The notes: generated from the sequence alone by a model not told the origin. A DNA stretch of 64,000 bases from Opisthocomus hoazin (GCF_030867145.1 NC_134440.1:9424001-9488000), one strand, 5' to 3'. Shown: positions 1 through 12,010, counted from the first letter of the stretch. Made by a program: numbers and translations.

Positions 1-34
1 TCTCTAGTGACATGTCGTGACTCTGCTCTCTCTG

Positions 35-1575
35 CAGCAGGCGATGTCACCAACAGCCACCAAGAGCCCCGCGAGCCCAAAGAAACCAAATTAGAGCGAC
101 CATCAGATCCGGCCAGGGGCCAGCCGGCCACCAGCACTCGGCTGCTCATTCACGTCCCCTCTCCTGTGCCGCATGGCTCCCTGTGCCCGCAGATGCTGTG
201 ACCCTCCTGTCACTGGAGCAGGTTCCACCCCCGGGCCTCGCTCACCCACATCCATTGCTGGGAGCGGCCCGCGCGCGGCCACCTTGCTCCAGGTGACAGG
301 GGAGCCAAGCATCCAGCGACCTCAGGCTGGAATCACAGAATCACTGAGGTTGGAGAAGACCTCCAAGATCATCAGCCGCCAAAGGCAGCGAGCAGAGGTC
401 AGCGGCATCCCCTCTGCTCCCCGCCACCCCGGAGCCCTCTGCAAGCCGCCAGCTCGCTGGAGCAGCACAAACAGCACCCGGTTTCTGCCCTCCCGGCAGG
501 CAGCAGAGCCAGGGACGGGGAGCAGGGCTGCGGGAGGGCGAGCATCGGGCCCTGCACCCTGTTTGCTGTGTGGCACTCAGCGGGCGAGTCCCGCACAGCA
601 ACAGGAGAGGGGACACAAAGCAGCTGGCCACCGCTGCCTCGGACGTGGGCTGGGAGCACTTCCAGACCGAAATACTTGCCCTTCTTTTGTGTCATTTCCT
701 TTCCTGGCTGAAATCTTAATTTTTTTCTAGCACATGCACACCAAGCAAAAACCAAAAAGGTGTATTGCTTACTCAAAGGATGCAGTTCAACGTAAAATCA
801 CTTGGCGGTTTGATCTGCTCAATGGGAGCAGAACTTCTGGGCACGTGGGGCTGCAGCCAAGAGCCAAGAATACATTTAGGGACTGAGGCTGCCCAGCCGC
901 TACCCGACACAGGGAGCAGGGACCTTCTCCCGGGGGAAGGATGGCAATCGCCTCCCCAGAATTTCCCCGTTTAAAGTCCCACAGCCACTGACTCTGAAGG
1001 CACATGGAGCCCACAGCCACGTCCCTCTCTGCCTGCTTCCCTTCCCAAAAGGGAGAGCAGCTGAGGATAGCTCCAGGGAAAAAGGGTCAGCAAGCAGCGC
1101 TCAGAGCAAGCCGAGGGCCTGTGGATGGACACGTATGTCAGAGGGTGTGTGTGCGTCTGTGCGAGTGTGTGTGCAGCAGGGGGGGTGGGGACGGACACGG
1201 GACAGACTACGGACCAGAAGGAAGAAAGAGGCTTTTGCAGGTGAAGCCAGCTCTGCTCTCTGAACCCTTCGCTGAGGTAACACGTGTGGCAGCCCCATCT
1301 GTTCCCCCAGCAGCACCCCTGCCGCGCACAGGCCTGCTCTGAGCCGTTCTGTGAGCTGGGAAACGCTCCCCAAGAAACTTGTTCTGGGCAGCACGCCGCT
1401 GTCCCGCAGTGGGCCTGTTTCAGCTTTGCACTGACGTTAACATACGATGCTCACAGCCACTCTAGTACGCTGCTCTATGTATTCCCTACTCACTGCTTTG
1501 GTTTCACAGGTTTGTTTGCTGATATTTTAATACTGATGTTTATTTTTAAGATATAAATAAAATTTAAAGTAAAAT
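35..1575 (+). other. possible last coding exon and 3' UTR of an unrecognised gene
   Basis: A CT-rich stretch ending in CTCTCTGCAG (about 25-38) is followed by a short open frame that reads QAMSPTATKSPASPKKPN and stops with TAG near 93. This is followed by about 1.5 kb without a convincing gene and then a canonical AATAAA at 1556-1561 inside an AT-rich stretch. Together these resemble the terminal exon and 3' UTR of a plus-strand gene whose body lies left of the window. I do not recognise the C-terminal tail. It could equally be chance, since the coding part is under 20 codons. A 43-base CR1 remnant lies at 331-373. Confidence 0.27.
331..373 (-). mobile_element. CR1 LINE 3'-tail remnant
   Basis: The sequence AATCACAGAATCACTGAGG followed by TTGGAGAAGACCTCCAAGAT is the reverse complement of a CR1 3' end. 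Only the last 40 or so bases remain. Confidence 0.6.
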
Positions 1576-1579
1576 TATT

Positions 1580-2980
1580 TTGAAATATTACAGTGACCAG
1601 CAGCAGTCGTCTCCTGCTCCTTGTCTGGCTCAAGCTAAAACCCCCAGAACAGCTTCACCCAAGGGACAGCCTGGCACAACCCTCGCCCAGAGCGGCTGCC
1701 TGCACGTTTCCATTCATTCCCTGCAAGTTTATAAACTGGTGACATCCATTGGTCTGGTTTCTTCCAGCAGAACTGTCCCAGTCTCCAGTACCAGGGTGTC
1801 TTCTGGCCTGTTTCACTTCACAGGGCCAAGTGGGACGCTGGGACGAGACGCAGCCCTTTGCCACCTCTGATATTAAGCTGCATGATCAGATTGAGAGCAG
1901 GGCTGCAGTCACCTCCCTCCTCACATGGCCGAGGGCCATGCTGAGCCCACAGGGACACTCGGGAAGGGTCGCGGCTGCTCCGAGCCACCCTCACTACCAG
2001 TTCACCTCTGTCTGGACACCGCCTCGCAGCCGATGCCTCCCCTCTCGGCCACTCAGCACGGTCAGGGCTGGCAGCCGCCAGAGCAAACACTCTTCGGTCA
2101 CTGCTAAAGCTGTGTGGGGAACAAACAGCAGCCAGAGAAGTGAACTCCAAGGTTCTTGCACTCATAGCTAGTTCCCAAAATCTCTGCTGCGTCACACTAA
2201 TCAAGGGACTGCAGACTCGCCCAGTGCCCTGAAATGCCACCAAAGAATCAAGCCCTAGATGAAGCAATGCATGAGCACATACTGAGAAGGGCACAAAATC
2301 CTCCTCAGGGCACCCATGAGCTGACCAGGGCACAACTAACACCCGTGGGAGGGAAGAGAAACTACAAATGCTCTTTCAGCACCAGCCCTAACACCAATCC
2401 TCACTAGCTGCCCAAGTTCAGTGATTTTAACATCTATTCCAGAAGTGCTCTCCTCAGCTTGAGGATACTCAAACCCTCAATCCCACCCGCCACTGAAGTG
2501 CCTTAACCAAGGGCAGGACATTGAGGGATGAAGAACACTCCCATCAGAGACCACAGGATCAGGAGCCACCAGCCCAGCTGGGCTCAAACACACCACAAAC
2601 CAGTATCACTATTATCAGATGCAAAATATCGGTACTTAAAAACCAGCCCTTGAACAGTGACAGTTTCCATGTTCATTCCTAATCCTTTCAGCCTTTTACT
2701 TTATATAACAGCCTAAAAGAATAAATCTTCCTAACTGATAGTGTGACAGAAGGGAAAGCTCAGGAAGAAAACTAGCGAGATCGATTTACTCACTCCTCTA
2801 AGGGCAGAGAGACAAGCCCTCTCTTTCCATGGGTGACTGGCAGGGAAGGCAGCGAGTTGGTGTATTTATAGTATCACTTACTGAGGAGAAAGACAGAAGC
2901 AGCGGGCTGTAACTTTGCAAGCTGGTACAAAGCTCCACCTTCTGCTTGTAATTAAACTGCACAGAAGCCCAGTACATCAA
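1580..2980. other. intergenic, no gene seen
   Basis: No splice-flanked coding exon, RNA gene or recognisable repeat was found here. The composition is ordinary mixed sequence between the possible 3' end on the left and the CR1 fragment on the right. Confidence 0.4.
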
Positions 2981-2984
2981 AGGC

Positions 2985-3160
2985 TGTGGGCCCAGGCTGC
3001 CCAGAGGAGCTGTGGCTGCCCCCTCCCCGCCAGTGCTCAAGGCCAGGTTGGACGGGGCTGGGAGCACCCTGGGCTGGTGGAAGGGGGCCCTGCCCCTGGC
3101 AGGGGGGTTGGAACAGGATGAGCTTTACGACCGCTCCCAACCCAAACCATTCGATGAAGT
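2985..3160 (+). mobile_element. CR1 LINE 3' fragment
   Basis: Carries the typical plus-orientation CR1 3' segment: GGCCCAGGCTGCCCAGAGGA, then GTTGGACGGGGCTGGGAGCA, ending in CCCAACCCAAACCATTCGAT. It lacks the 5' part, as most CR1 copies do. Confidence 0.85.
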
Positions 3161-3400
3161 TCAGTAGTGTCGCTTTACCAGTTACACACACGAAAACGCT
3201 TACCAGAAAGGTCGGGATGAAGGCTGCTGTAATCAAAGCAGACAGTTACTTTTGTCATGACAGTTATTTTTGTTGTGACAGGTTAACAAGAGCGCTGGGG
3301 CACCGCAGCGTGAGGGCGGAGGCATTGCCCGCAGCCCCAGCGAGGCCCCTCAGCAAGCGACACCCAAGGCACGGGACCACCGGAAAAAAAACCCCATCCC

Positions 3401-3406
3401 TTTATT
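3401..3406 (-). terminator. RPS28 polyadenylation signal
   Basis: TTTATT on the plus strand is AATAAA on the minus strand, 120 bases beyond the RPS28 stop codon. This gives a short 3' UTR as expected for a ribosomal protein gene. Confidence 0.75.
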
Positions 3407-3525
3407 GTGGGGCCGCCGCGCTGCTCCCCATCCCCCGCCGGGCCCCGCACCGGAGCGGGGGGGCTCGCGCTGCCTCAGGCGGCGGGGGATGGGGGGGGGG
3501 GAGGCCGTGAGGCGCCGCGCGCGCT

Positions 3526-3908
<383 letters not shown>

Positions 3909-3926
3909 GGCGGCTCCGCAGCGCAC

Positions 3927-3961
3927 GAAAGGGGCGGAGCCTTCCCGCTCCGCTTTTTATA
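3927..3961 (-). promoter_or_regulatory. RPS28 TATA box and 5'-TOP start
   Basis: On the minus strand TATAAAAA reads from 3961 to 3954, and CCCCTTTCG reads from 3934 to 3926. The pyrimidine run is a good 5' terminal oligopyrimidine start, as used by ribosomal protein mRNAs, and lies about 28 bases below the TATA box. The inferred 5' UTR is then about 25 bases. Confidence 0.6.
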
Positions 3962-3973
3962 GCCGCGCCCAAG

Positions 3974-3983
3974 TCTCGCGAGA
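3974..3983. promoter_or_regulatory. TCTCGCGAGA palindrome in a bidirectional promoter
   Basis: The perfect palindrome TCTCGCGAGA sits in the 157 bases between the RPS28 and NDUFA7 start codons. This motif is known from CpG-island promoters of housekeeping genes and is bound by BANP when unmethylated. Being symmetrical, it could serve both genes. Confidence 0.6.
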
Positions 3984-4065
3984 CCCAGCGTGCCCCGCGC
4001 GCGGCCGGCTCCGCCCCCTCCCGCCTTCCCCCTCGGCACCTCCCTGCCCTTCAAGGCAGCACAAG

Positions 4066-4884
4066 ATGGCGACAGCCACTCGCCTCATCCAGCGCCTCCG
4101 CAACTTCTTAGCGGGGGTAAGGGCGGGCGCGGTTGTCAGAGCCGCCGCGGGTACCGGGTGCTGCGCGGGCCCGCGGGCCCTCGCAGCGCCCGACGTGGCT
4201 TGAGACCCTCTGGCCTTGCCTTGCAGCGGGACCTGCAGGCCAAGCTGTCGCTGCGCTACACCGAGATCTCCAAGAGGTGCGGGGCCGGGCTGCGGGCCGC
4301 TGACCTCCTCAGTCCCCCGCTGACCTTGTCGCCCCCCCCCCCCTTTTTGTCTCCTCCAGAAGCCAACCGCCGCCTCGGCTGCCGCTGGGTCCCAGTCACA
4401 AAGCGGCCGGTAACTATTACTGCAACCGGGACGGGCGTCGGGAGGCCGTGCCGCCCGTGGTGGTGGCGGGAGGGCAGAAGAGCCTGGCTGCGGGGGCTGA
4501 AGCTGGGGGGTAGGTGCCCGCGCCGAACGGGTTTCAGCCTTGCTTGGTTTAGGTTTTTGTAAAACTTTAACTTTTCTCATCGGCGGCGTTGGGTGCCGCG
4601 GGTCGGTAGGTGAACGCTGAGCTCGTTCTTTGCGTCTGTGTCCCCCCGTGGAATAAAGCGAGGTGGCTGGAAGTTCACTTAAGCCCCTCTGGCACTGATA
4701 AACCCCACACTCCTGATTAAATCCGAGTCCGGTTTTCCCAGCGTTGCTAAAGCCTCTTTTCTCTGCTCCTTCCTCCCCCCCCCCCAGTTCGGGCTCTGCA
4801 GTGACAACAGCTGAGAAAAAACCGGTGACGCCAGGACCGGCCCTGAAGAAGTGGGAGATTTCGAGAGACCAGCCCTGTTTGTGA
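4066..4884 (+). CDS. NDUFA7: NADH dehydrogenase 1 alpha subcomplex subunit 7, complete
   Basis: Accessory subunit B14.5a of mitochondrial respiratory complex I, located in the matrix arm and not itself catalytic. Four exons: 4066-4116, 4227-4276, 4360-4509 and 4788-4884, phases 0, 2 and 2 at the junctions, all GT-AG. The 115-residue product starts [17 protein letters not shown], continues with [17 protein letters not shown] and ends [12 protein letters not shown], close to the 113 residues of human NDUFA7. The N-terminal basic amphipathic stretch fits import without a classical cleaved presequence. Its first exon is 157 bases from the RPS28 start, so the two genes probably share a promoter. 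No defects are seen. Confidence 0.97.
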
Positions 4885-5010
4885 GCGGGAGCCGCGACGA
4901 GGCTGGGCGTGTGAGGCAGAGCTGGTTACGGAGCCGCGCTCGCGGGAGGAGCCCGTGGGTTCCGCTGCAGCGACGCTGCCTGGAGCTCAGCCCGGGGCTG
5001 GTGCGTGGCT

Positions 5011-5016
5011 AATAAA
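5011..5016 (+). terminator. NDUFA7 polyadenylation signal
   Basis: Canonical AATAAA 127 bases after the NDUFA7 stop codon. Confidence 0.7.
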
Positions 5017-5515
5017 TATGTTTAATGCTGTGATTACCGCCCCCTTTTTTTTCCTGTTCTATATGAATTATCTACATTACTCCTCTTTAACATCGCTTTG
5101 GGCGTGAGGTTTTCTGGAGGGAACAGCGATGCGTTACGCGCGTCGGAGCTGGGGCTCAGCGGGTGCGTGAGCTGTCCGTGAGCCCGCCCCCAGGTGCGGT
5201 ACCGGGGGGTGTGGCAGGGCTGACCGGAGGTGACCCGGCAGCGAGCTACGCGGGTCGATGCGGTGTCAGCCGCGGGGGAGCCCGCCCGGTGCCCGGAGCT
5301 GCGGGTGGGCAGCGCTGGGGCGGGCGCAGGGACCGCGGGGCGGCCCGGGCCGCGGGCGGGAGGGCGGGGCTCCTCAAGGGCACGCGGCGGCGCCCCGCCC
5401 GCCCGCGCGTCCCATTGGTGGAAGGTCTACCCGTGCGCATGCGCGCTTCCCGGCGTGCGGCCGGCTTTATAGCGGCACGGCGGCGGCGGGGCCTCCCGCG
5501 GGCGGGAGCTGCGGC

Positions 5516-7799
5516 ATGGCGCGGTGGCCGCTCCCGGGGCTGCTGCTGCTGCTGCTCGTGGTGCTGCTGCCGCCGCCGCCGCCGGGGAACGGTGAGCGGA
5601 GGGTGGGGAGCCGGGACCGCGCGCACTGTCCCCATCGTGCCTATTGGCTCTCCGCGCACGCCCTTCGCTCCCATTGGCTGGTTGCCGTGCGCGCGGTCTC
5701 CCCTCAGCGAGGGGCGCGGGGAGGGGGGGGGGGGCTCAGTGCGGCTCCTCACGCCCGTGTCCCCCCCCGCAGCGTCCGCGCCCGCCTGTCCCCCGGAGCA
5801 GTTCCAGTGCCAGCCCGGCGCCGCCTGCTTCCCGCGGGAGTGGCTCTGCGATGGGCACCCGGACTGCGCCGACGAAGGGGACGAGCGGGGCTGCGGCGCG
5901 GGGACCCCGCCGGAGCCCGGCCCCGACGGCGCGCGAGTGACCTCGCAGTGGAGCGCGGCCCCGCCGCCCGCCGGCACCACAGGTATGGGGCGCGGGGGGG
6001 GGGGCCGGACGGACCCTGCCGCGGGGGGGGCCCCGCCTTGGGCTTCCTCCCGCGATTGAACCGCCCGGGGCTCCTTCGGGAAGCGCCTGTGAAGCAGCTC
6101 CTTCCTGGACACGCCGTTCCCGGCGCTGCCCGCGGCGCTGGAGCCTCTGCCCGCCCTGCTGAGCCCCTCCGGGGATGGGACAAGCTTGGAGGGGAATGGT
6201 GGGGGAGCGCTGCTGGGCCGAGCGGGCCGGATCAGAGCGGCAGGCACCGGTACCTGTCCAGCTCAAGGGTCCATCTGCGTCCCCAGGGCTGTCGGTCGCC
6301 GCTGCCCTGCTCCGAGATGCCCTGGAGCTTGCTTTCATGGGATCATAGAATGGTTTGGGTTGGAAGGGACCTTAGAGATCATCTGGTTCCAACCCCGCTA
6401 CCGTGGGCAGGGCCCCCTTCCACCAGCCCAGGGTGCTCCCAGCCCCGTCCAACCTGGCCTTGAGCACTGCCAGGGAGGGGGCAGCCACAGCTCCTCTGGG
6501 CAGCCTGGGCCAGTGTCTCGCCCCCCTCATGGGGAAGAATTTCTTCCCAATATCTCATCTAAATCTGCCCTCTTTTAGTTTAGAGCCGTTCCCCCTCGTC
6601 CTGTCACTACACACCCTTGTGAAAAGCCCCTCTCCATCCTTCCTGTCGGCCCCTCCAGGCGCTGGCAGCTGCTCTAAGGTCACCCCGGAGCCTTCTCTTC
6701 TCCAGGCTGAACAGCCCCAGCTCCCTCAGCCTGTCCTCGTAGGAGAGGTGCTCCAGCCCTCGGATCATCTGCGTGGCCCTTCTCTGAACCCAAGCAGCTG
6801 GATGGTGCTGCTCCAGCTTCCCTTACGCTGCGGGTTTCCGTGGTGTCAGGGAGCTGAGGCGCCTGGATGTGGGGAGGAGGGGGGTTACTGTGGGCTGCAT
6901 TTGGATTTGGTGCCTGCACTGGCTCGGTGGGGAGGTGAGCTGCGTTTTGGCTGTGCCTGGGGCTTCCCAGTGTCACGAGGAGCAGTTAGGGTGCTGCAGC
7001 TACAGCTGAGAAATCTCCTAGCTTTCCCTACTGTGCAGTTCCGGTAGGAAATTTTTCCCTTTGATGTGGGCTGGTCATAGTAACGGCAGATAATGTTTTG
7101 CATAAATTGAAAGAGGCCTGTTGGCACCCTTGAGGTGAACTGGGAACTCAGCCAGGTTTGGACTAGAGACTGCTTTGAATGCCGACCACAAGGTGTGTTG
7201 GAAGCTGATGGATTTCTTGCTCTTTCATCGCAGAGGCTACAGCTACGCCTGTCCCTGGGGGCTCTGTGCCATTGAGGAGTCAAGGCCGCACATGGATCTT
7301 GATCGTTGCAGGTACGTGGGACTCAAGAGTGCTGCACGTGGTCTTGGTCCTGGCTGAGAATGGAGTATCCCGATGGAGTTAATTCCAGGCCTGTATCAGT
7401 AGCTGCTTTTACTGGGCTGGGAGGGGTGGGGGAGGCCTTGCACCACAGCTTGACCATTCCTCTGACCAGGGCACGCGATGTCCTTGGCAAGGCCATTCCA
7501 TGCGACCTGTCACTAACTCACTTCCTCTGCCCCATCCCTTCTCCTCGAGGGAAGCTGCTGCTCTCTCGCTGTTGCCTGACGCTGTGGAGCCCCGTACTGA
7601 CGTCCAGCCCAGGGGCAGCGAGTGGTTCTCTGCTTGTGCGCTCTTCTCTCTAGTGCTCCTGAGCATCCTGGTAGCTGTGGCTGCCATCGCTGTATGGGGC
7701 CTGTCCAAAGCAAAAAGCAGATCTGACATCTTCAGTCACGAAAAAGCATCCAGGGAGCAGCTGGTGCCTGACACGAGCCAGACAGGCTCATTTCCCTGA
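5516..7799 (+). CDS. CD320: CD320 (transcobalamin receptor), complete, single LDLR-A domain
   Basis: Type I membrane receptor that takes up transcobalamin-bound vitamin B12. Four exons: 5516-5591, 5773-5982, 7234-7311 and 7654-7799, each junction phase 1 and GT-AG, giving 169 residues. Residues 1-25 form a leucine/proline-rich signal peptide. Residues 31-66 are one LDL-receptor class A domain with all six cysteines and the acidic calcium site ending DEGDERGC. A Pro/Thr/Gly-rich stalk follows, then a membrane segment at about 115-137 and a short tail ending in SQTGSFP, comparable to the human end EQKTSLP. The last acceptor was chosen because the TCTTCTCTCTAG at 7642-7653 keeps phase. Human CD320 is about 282 residues with two LDLR-A domains; I found no second one in the introns. 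The gene follows NDUFA7, as in human 19p13.2. Confidence 0.85.
6339..6830 (-). mobile_element. CR1 LINE fragment in CD320 intron 2
   Basis: Starts with ATCATAGAATGGTTTGGGTT, the reverse complement of the CR1 3' end, and continues through the conserved CR1 3' region for about 490 bases. It is inverted relative to CD320. Confidence 0.9.
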
Positions 7800-8960
7800 A
7801 GGGTAAGTTTCCTGCGCTCCATGCGTGAGGGAGAAAGGGCCCCTTGCCCTGCGTTTCCAGCCTCTGGAGCTTTCCCCTCTAGGGGCAGCTGTTCCTGCTG
7901 CTGGTCAGCCGCACGCTTGGGGTTTTGGTCTGCCCTGAAGCAGCAGGACTCTCCCCTGACCTTCCTTCATTGCAATCAGGTGGTGAAGGGTCTTGCTCAA
8001 CTGCAGGGGTAGTGGCACAGCCTGAGCTGAGAAGGTGCTGGCTGCTTTTGGTAGTGAAGTGCTGGTCTCTGTCCTTCCTCTGCTGCCAGGGACGCGGAGC
8101 GCTCATGCTGCGATGCTGATCTTCTGGTGTGGGTTGTTTTCCTCCACTTCGCACAAACTGAAGTGAAACCACATTCTTGCCCAAAGAACTGTCAGTAACC
8201 AGGTGTTTTTCTGGTTTTGTCACAGGGATCTTTACCATGCGGTGAGAAGATGGGACTAGCCTGATCTCCCTCTCGCTCGCTGCAGAGGCTGACTGAATTG
8301 GACACAAGCTCTCAAATCTGCATCGTTACACTGGAATAACAGGAGGATGCTCCTCTTAGAAATGGGTCCTAGATTGCGGGACTGCTTGGGCACTGGGAAT
8401 AGCACAGCTCCTTCCCTGGTGCTATGAAACCACCCCACACAAAGGTGGTAGAAATTTCTTCACCGTTCTTGCCTCCGGGGGTTGTTAATGCTGACTCTCA
8501 CCAGTGTGGCCTTGGAGCCACCCATTTTATTCTCCATGAAGTGACAGGTGCTAGGTGCTATTCAACTGTGTTCTTTCACTTCCAGCCAAGAGACTTGTCT
8601 CCACCTGCCCCATTCTTTCCCCTGGGTTTTGTCAGGGAATAGGGCATTTCTCATCCGTTTTGGCAGGAGCTCCCTGCCTCTGCGCAGGTCAGACACGGCA
8701 GACTCCGCGTTCGCGCGAGCGTTTTGATGCCGCTCCGTCCAGTGCACGGGAAGCTTTTACTGACAGGTCGGCTGTGGGGGTGAGAGCTGAAAAGTTTCCT
8801 GTCTGCTCTAGCTTTTTGCTGCCACCCTGAGTCAGCCTGGGGCCAGCAGTTCCTGGGCACGCTCCCTTCCAGCAAGGATCTCTGCCCTGTGCAGGACCGC
8901 GCTTCCCACCGCAGTGCTGAGCTCTGATGTTGCTTCTCTAGCACCGGTAAAGGTGCCTTC
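7800..8960 (+). other. CD320 3' flank, probable 3' UTR
   Basis: No further coding exon is seen. A possible AATAAA for CD320 lies at 10003-10008, beyond the next CR1 copy, so the 3' UTR may be about 2.2 kb; nothing nearer was found. Confidence in that end is low. Confidence 0.35.
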
Positions 8961-8964
8961 CTTA

Positions 8965-9512
8965 ACGCTGTCTTGACACGAGTGGAGTCCCTCGAGGGTC
9001 TGCGCTGGGACCAATGCTGTTGAAGGTCTTCATGGGTGGTGTGTGCAGTGGGATTGAGCGCACCCTCGGCGGGTCTGCGGGTGATGCCGAGCTGAGCGGT
9101 GCGGTTGGCTCACTTGAGGGAGGGAACGCTGTCTGGAGGGACCGGCAGGCTGGCGGAGCGGGACGTGTGAACCTCCTGAAGTTCAGTAAGGTCGAGCTCA
9201 AGGTCCTGCACCTGGGTTGGGGCAGTCCCTGGAGAAGGGCAGGCGCTGGGGAGACCTTCTTGTGCCTTTGCAATGTATAAAGGGGGCTTGTAAGAAAGCT
9301 GGAGAGAGGCTTTTTACCATGGCCTGCAGTGACGGGACAAGGGGCAATGGTTATAAATTGGAAGAGGGTGGATGTAGACTGGACATAAGGAAGATGTGTT
9401 TAGCAGTCAGGGTGGTGAGGCCCTGGCCCAGGCTGCCCAGAGAAGCTGTGGGTGCCCCCTCCCTGGCAGTGCTCAAGGCTGGGTGAAAATCTGAAACCAT
9501 TCTATGAGGTTT
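8965..9512 (+). mobile_element. CR1 LINE fragment
   Basis: The left part resembles the end of the CR1 reverse-transcriptase frame (GTGGGATTGAGCGCACCCTC, then a degraded version of the FADDTKL region). The right part, GGCCCAGGCTGCCCAGAGAA to AAACCATTCTATGA, is the CR1 3' region. It is clearly old, with internal gaps. Confidence 0.8.
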
Positions 9513-10815
9513 TGAGCATTTGGCTGCTTCCCCCCCTCCCCCCTTTCAGCTTGAAATAACTCGTGTGTTGGATCAAATCCTGTCTGTGTCGTGGCGTGCG
9601 TAGCTCTTTCCGAACGGCTCAGTGCTGTACATTTGACTGGCAATGGGGGAAGGAGATAACTGACCGGTGCCTCTAGTTCGGTGTGGACCTCTGCTCCCCG
9701 TGCTCCTTGTGCACTTTGTGAGCGCTTGTGCGAAAGAGCCAGAGCTGCTGCCGAGCTCTGAGCCCGGAGGGTGAGGCCTTGGCTGGCCAAGCAGCAGCGG
9801 TCAGCAGCCTCAGCCGGGAGTGGAAGAGTCCCACTGTGGTGCGCGAGCGTGCCGCCGAACGCCGCGGGGGAAGTGGTGTGGAGTACTGAGCTATTCCCTG
9901 CTGTTATTTTTAGTACCAGAGGTCATTTGCCAGGGTGCACACAACCTTGCTTCTGTTTCCGTAGGGACAAGTGGAGATAGCTGTTAGTGAATGACACAGG
10001 AGAATAAAGAACTTCAAACTAAGACTTCTGGATTTTTTCTTTTTCTTGGATTTTTGCATTTGCTTTTGAGTTCTGCAGTCGGGAGGCTGCATCACCCTTG
10101 GGTTGTCACGTCCTGGGAAAGAGGGCTGGTGGTGGGAGGGCTGGCATGGACGGAGAGCACGGGAGAGCGAGTGCTGCTGTGCCTGCCTGGGACCAGAGTG
10201 ACTGCGCTGACAGAAAAAATGAAATACGGGGCGCAGAGTGGGAGGAGACGAGAAACTGCTGGCACTGGGCCAGGGTGCTCCTGCGGACTGGGTGAAAAGT
10301 GGAAAGCTCAGCCGGGAAGAAGGTGAAAAGACTGCCTGAACTTGTCCCCTCTTCAGCAGAGCAAGCGCAGGGAGCGGGGTGCCCGCGGAGCCGCAGCAGT
10401 CCCAGCCGCGCAGGGCTGCGCCGGGCGCACAGACGTGCCGGCGCTGTCAGGGCCGCGTGGCAGAGGTCGGCTGTCCCCGATCGTCCCCTCAGCCCGCGCT
10501 GTTCTGCCTGGGGAGCAGAGCCCCGGCTCTGTGCGCGCGGGAGCACGGGCGGGGGTGAACTCAGCAGTCACAGCCTCTTCCCACTGCAAGATCGTGCAGG
10601 TTGTGTTTGCTGATCCCTGAGCTGGGTGTTTCGGGGTTGAAAGAAACACATTTTTATGGATCTTGTGTCAAAACCCGGGGCCGTGTTTGCAACAACAGCT
10701 TCCCTTCTCCTGCCTGCTGCCAGGAGCATTTTGTTGTCCTAATCCCCGGGCTCAGAGCCGTCAGCTGCAGGGGAGCAGCAGGAGCTGCTTTCCAGCCGAG
10801 GAGTGGCTTTGCGCT
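9513..10815. other. intergenic, no gene seen
   Basis: A GC-rich block at about 10370-10560 gives long open frames in several phases but no splice-flanked exon and no recognisable protein. AATAAA at 10003-10008 may end the CD320 transcript. Confidence 0.35.
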
Positions 10816-10821
10816 CTGGGT

Positions 10822-12010
10822 CATAGAATCACAGAATCGTAGAGTGGTAAGGGTTGGAAGGGACCTTAAAGATCATCTGGTTCCAAGCCCCCTGCCATCA
10901 GCAGGGACTCCTTCCACCAGCCCAGGGTGCTCCCAGCCCCGTCCAACCTGGCCTTGAGCACTGCCAGGGAGGGGGCAGCCACAGCTCCTCTGGGCAGCCT
11001 GGGCCAGGGCCTCACCCCCCTCATGGGGAAGAATTTCTTCCTAATATCTCATCTAAATCTGCCCTCTTTTAGTTTAGAGCCGTTCCCCCTCGTCCTGTCA
11101 CTACACACCCCTGTGAAAAGCCCCTCTCCATCCTTCCTGTCGGCCCCTCCAGGCACTGGCAGCTGCTCTGAGGTCACCCCGGAGCCTTCTCTTCTCCAGG
11201 CTGAGCAGCCCCAGCTCCCTCGGCCTGTCCCCGTAGGAGAGGTGCTCCAGCCCTCGGATCATCTGTGTGGCCTCCTCTGGACCTGCTCCAACACCTCCGT
11301 GTCCTTCTTATGTTGAGGGCTCCAGAGCTGGACGCAGGACTCCCGGGGGGTCTCAGCAGAGCGGGGCAGAGGGGCACAATCCCCTCCCTCGCCCGCTGCC
11401 CACGCTGCTGGGGATGCAGCCCAGGGGACGCTCGGCTTTCTGGGCTGCCAGCGCACATTGCCGGGTCGTGTTGAGCTTCTCATCCACCAGTACCCCCAGG
11501 TCCTTCTCCTCAGGGCTGCTCTCGAGCCACTCTCTGCCCAGCCTGTTCTTGTGTTTGGGAATGCCCTGACCTGCGTGCAGGACCTTGCACTTGGCCTTGC
11601 TGAACTTCATGAGGTTCACACGGGCCCACCTCTGCAGCCTGTCCAGGTCCCTCTGGATGCCATCCCTTCCCTCCCGCGTGTCAACAACGCCACACAGCTT
11701 GGTGTCATCGGCAAACTGGCTGAGGGTGCACGCAGTCCATGTCGCCGACAAAGATATTAAACCACACCAGCCCCAGTACCGACCCCTGAGGCACACCACT
11801 CGTCACTGGTCTCCACCTGGACATCGAGCCATTGACTGCAACTCTTTGAGTTTGTCCATCCAGCCAGTTCCTTATCCAGCGAGTGGTCCGTCTGTCAAAT
11901 CCACGTCCTTCCAATTCAGAGACAGGGACACCATGCGGGACAGTGTCGAATGCCTTGCACAAGTCCAGGTAGACGACGTCAGTTGCCCGCCTGTTGTCCA
12001 CCAACGGGGT
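10822..12010 (-). mobile_element. CR1 LINE, 5'-truncated, with part of the reverse transcriptase
   Basis: About 1.2 kb on the minus strand, beginning with the 3' tail at 10822 (ATAGAATCACAGAATCGTAG). Translation of the minus strand shows CR1 reverse-transcriptase sequence: [19 protein letters not shown], then [20 protein letters not shown], then [13 protein letters not shown] in a different frame. The catalytic FADD motif is intact, but the frame changes between these blocks, so the copy is dead. The 5' part of ORF2 and all of ORF1 are missing. Confidence 0.93.

Noticed and set aside
1138-1180. GT-rich tract as a possible CRISPR-like or regulatory repeat
   Set aside because: It is a short irregular GT microsatellite; CRISPR arrays are not expected in a vertebrate genome and no spacer-repeat pattern exists.
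5983-7233. Search for a second LDLR-A exon of CD320
   Set aside because: No six-cysteine block with splice sites was found; about 490 bases of the intron are CR1.
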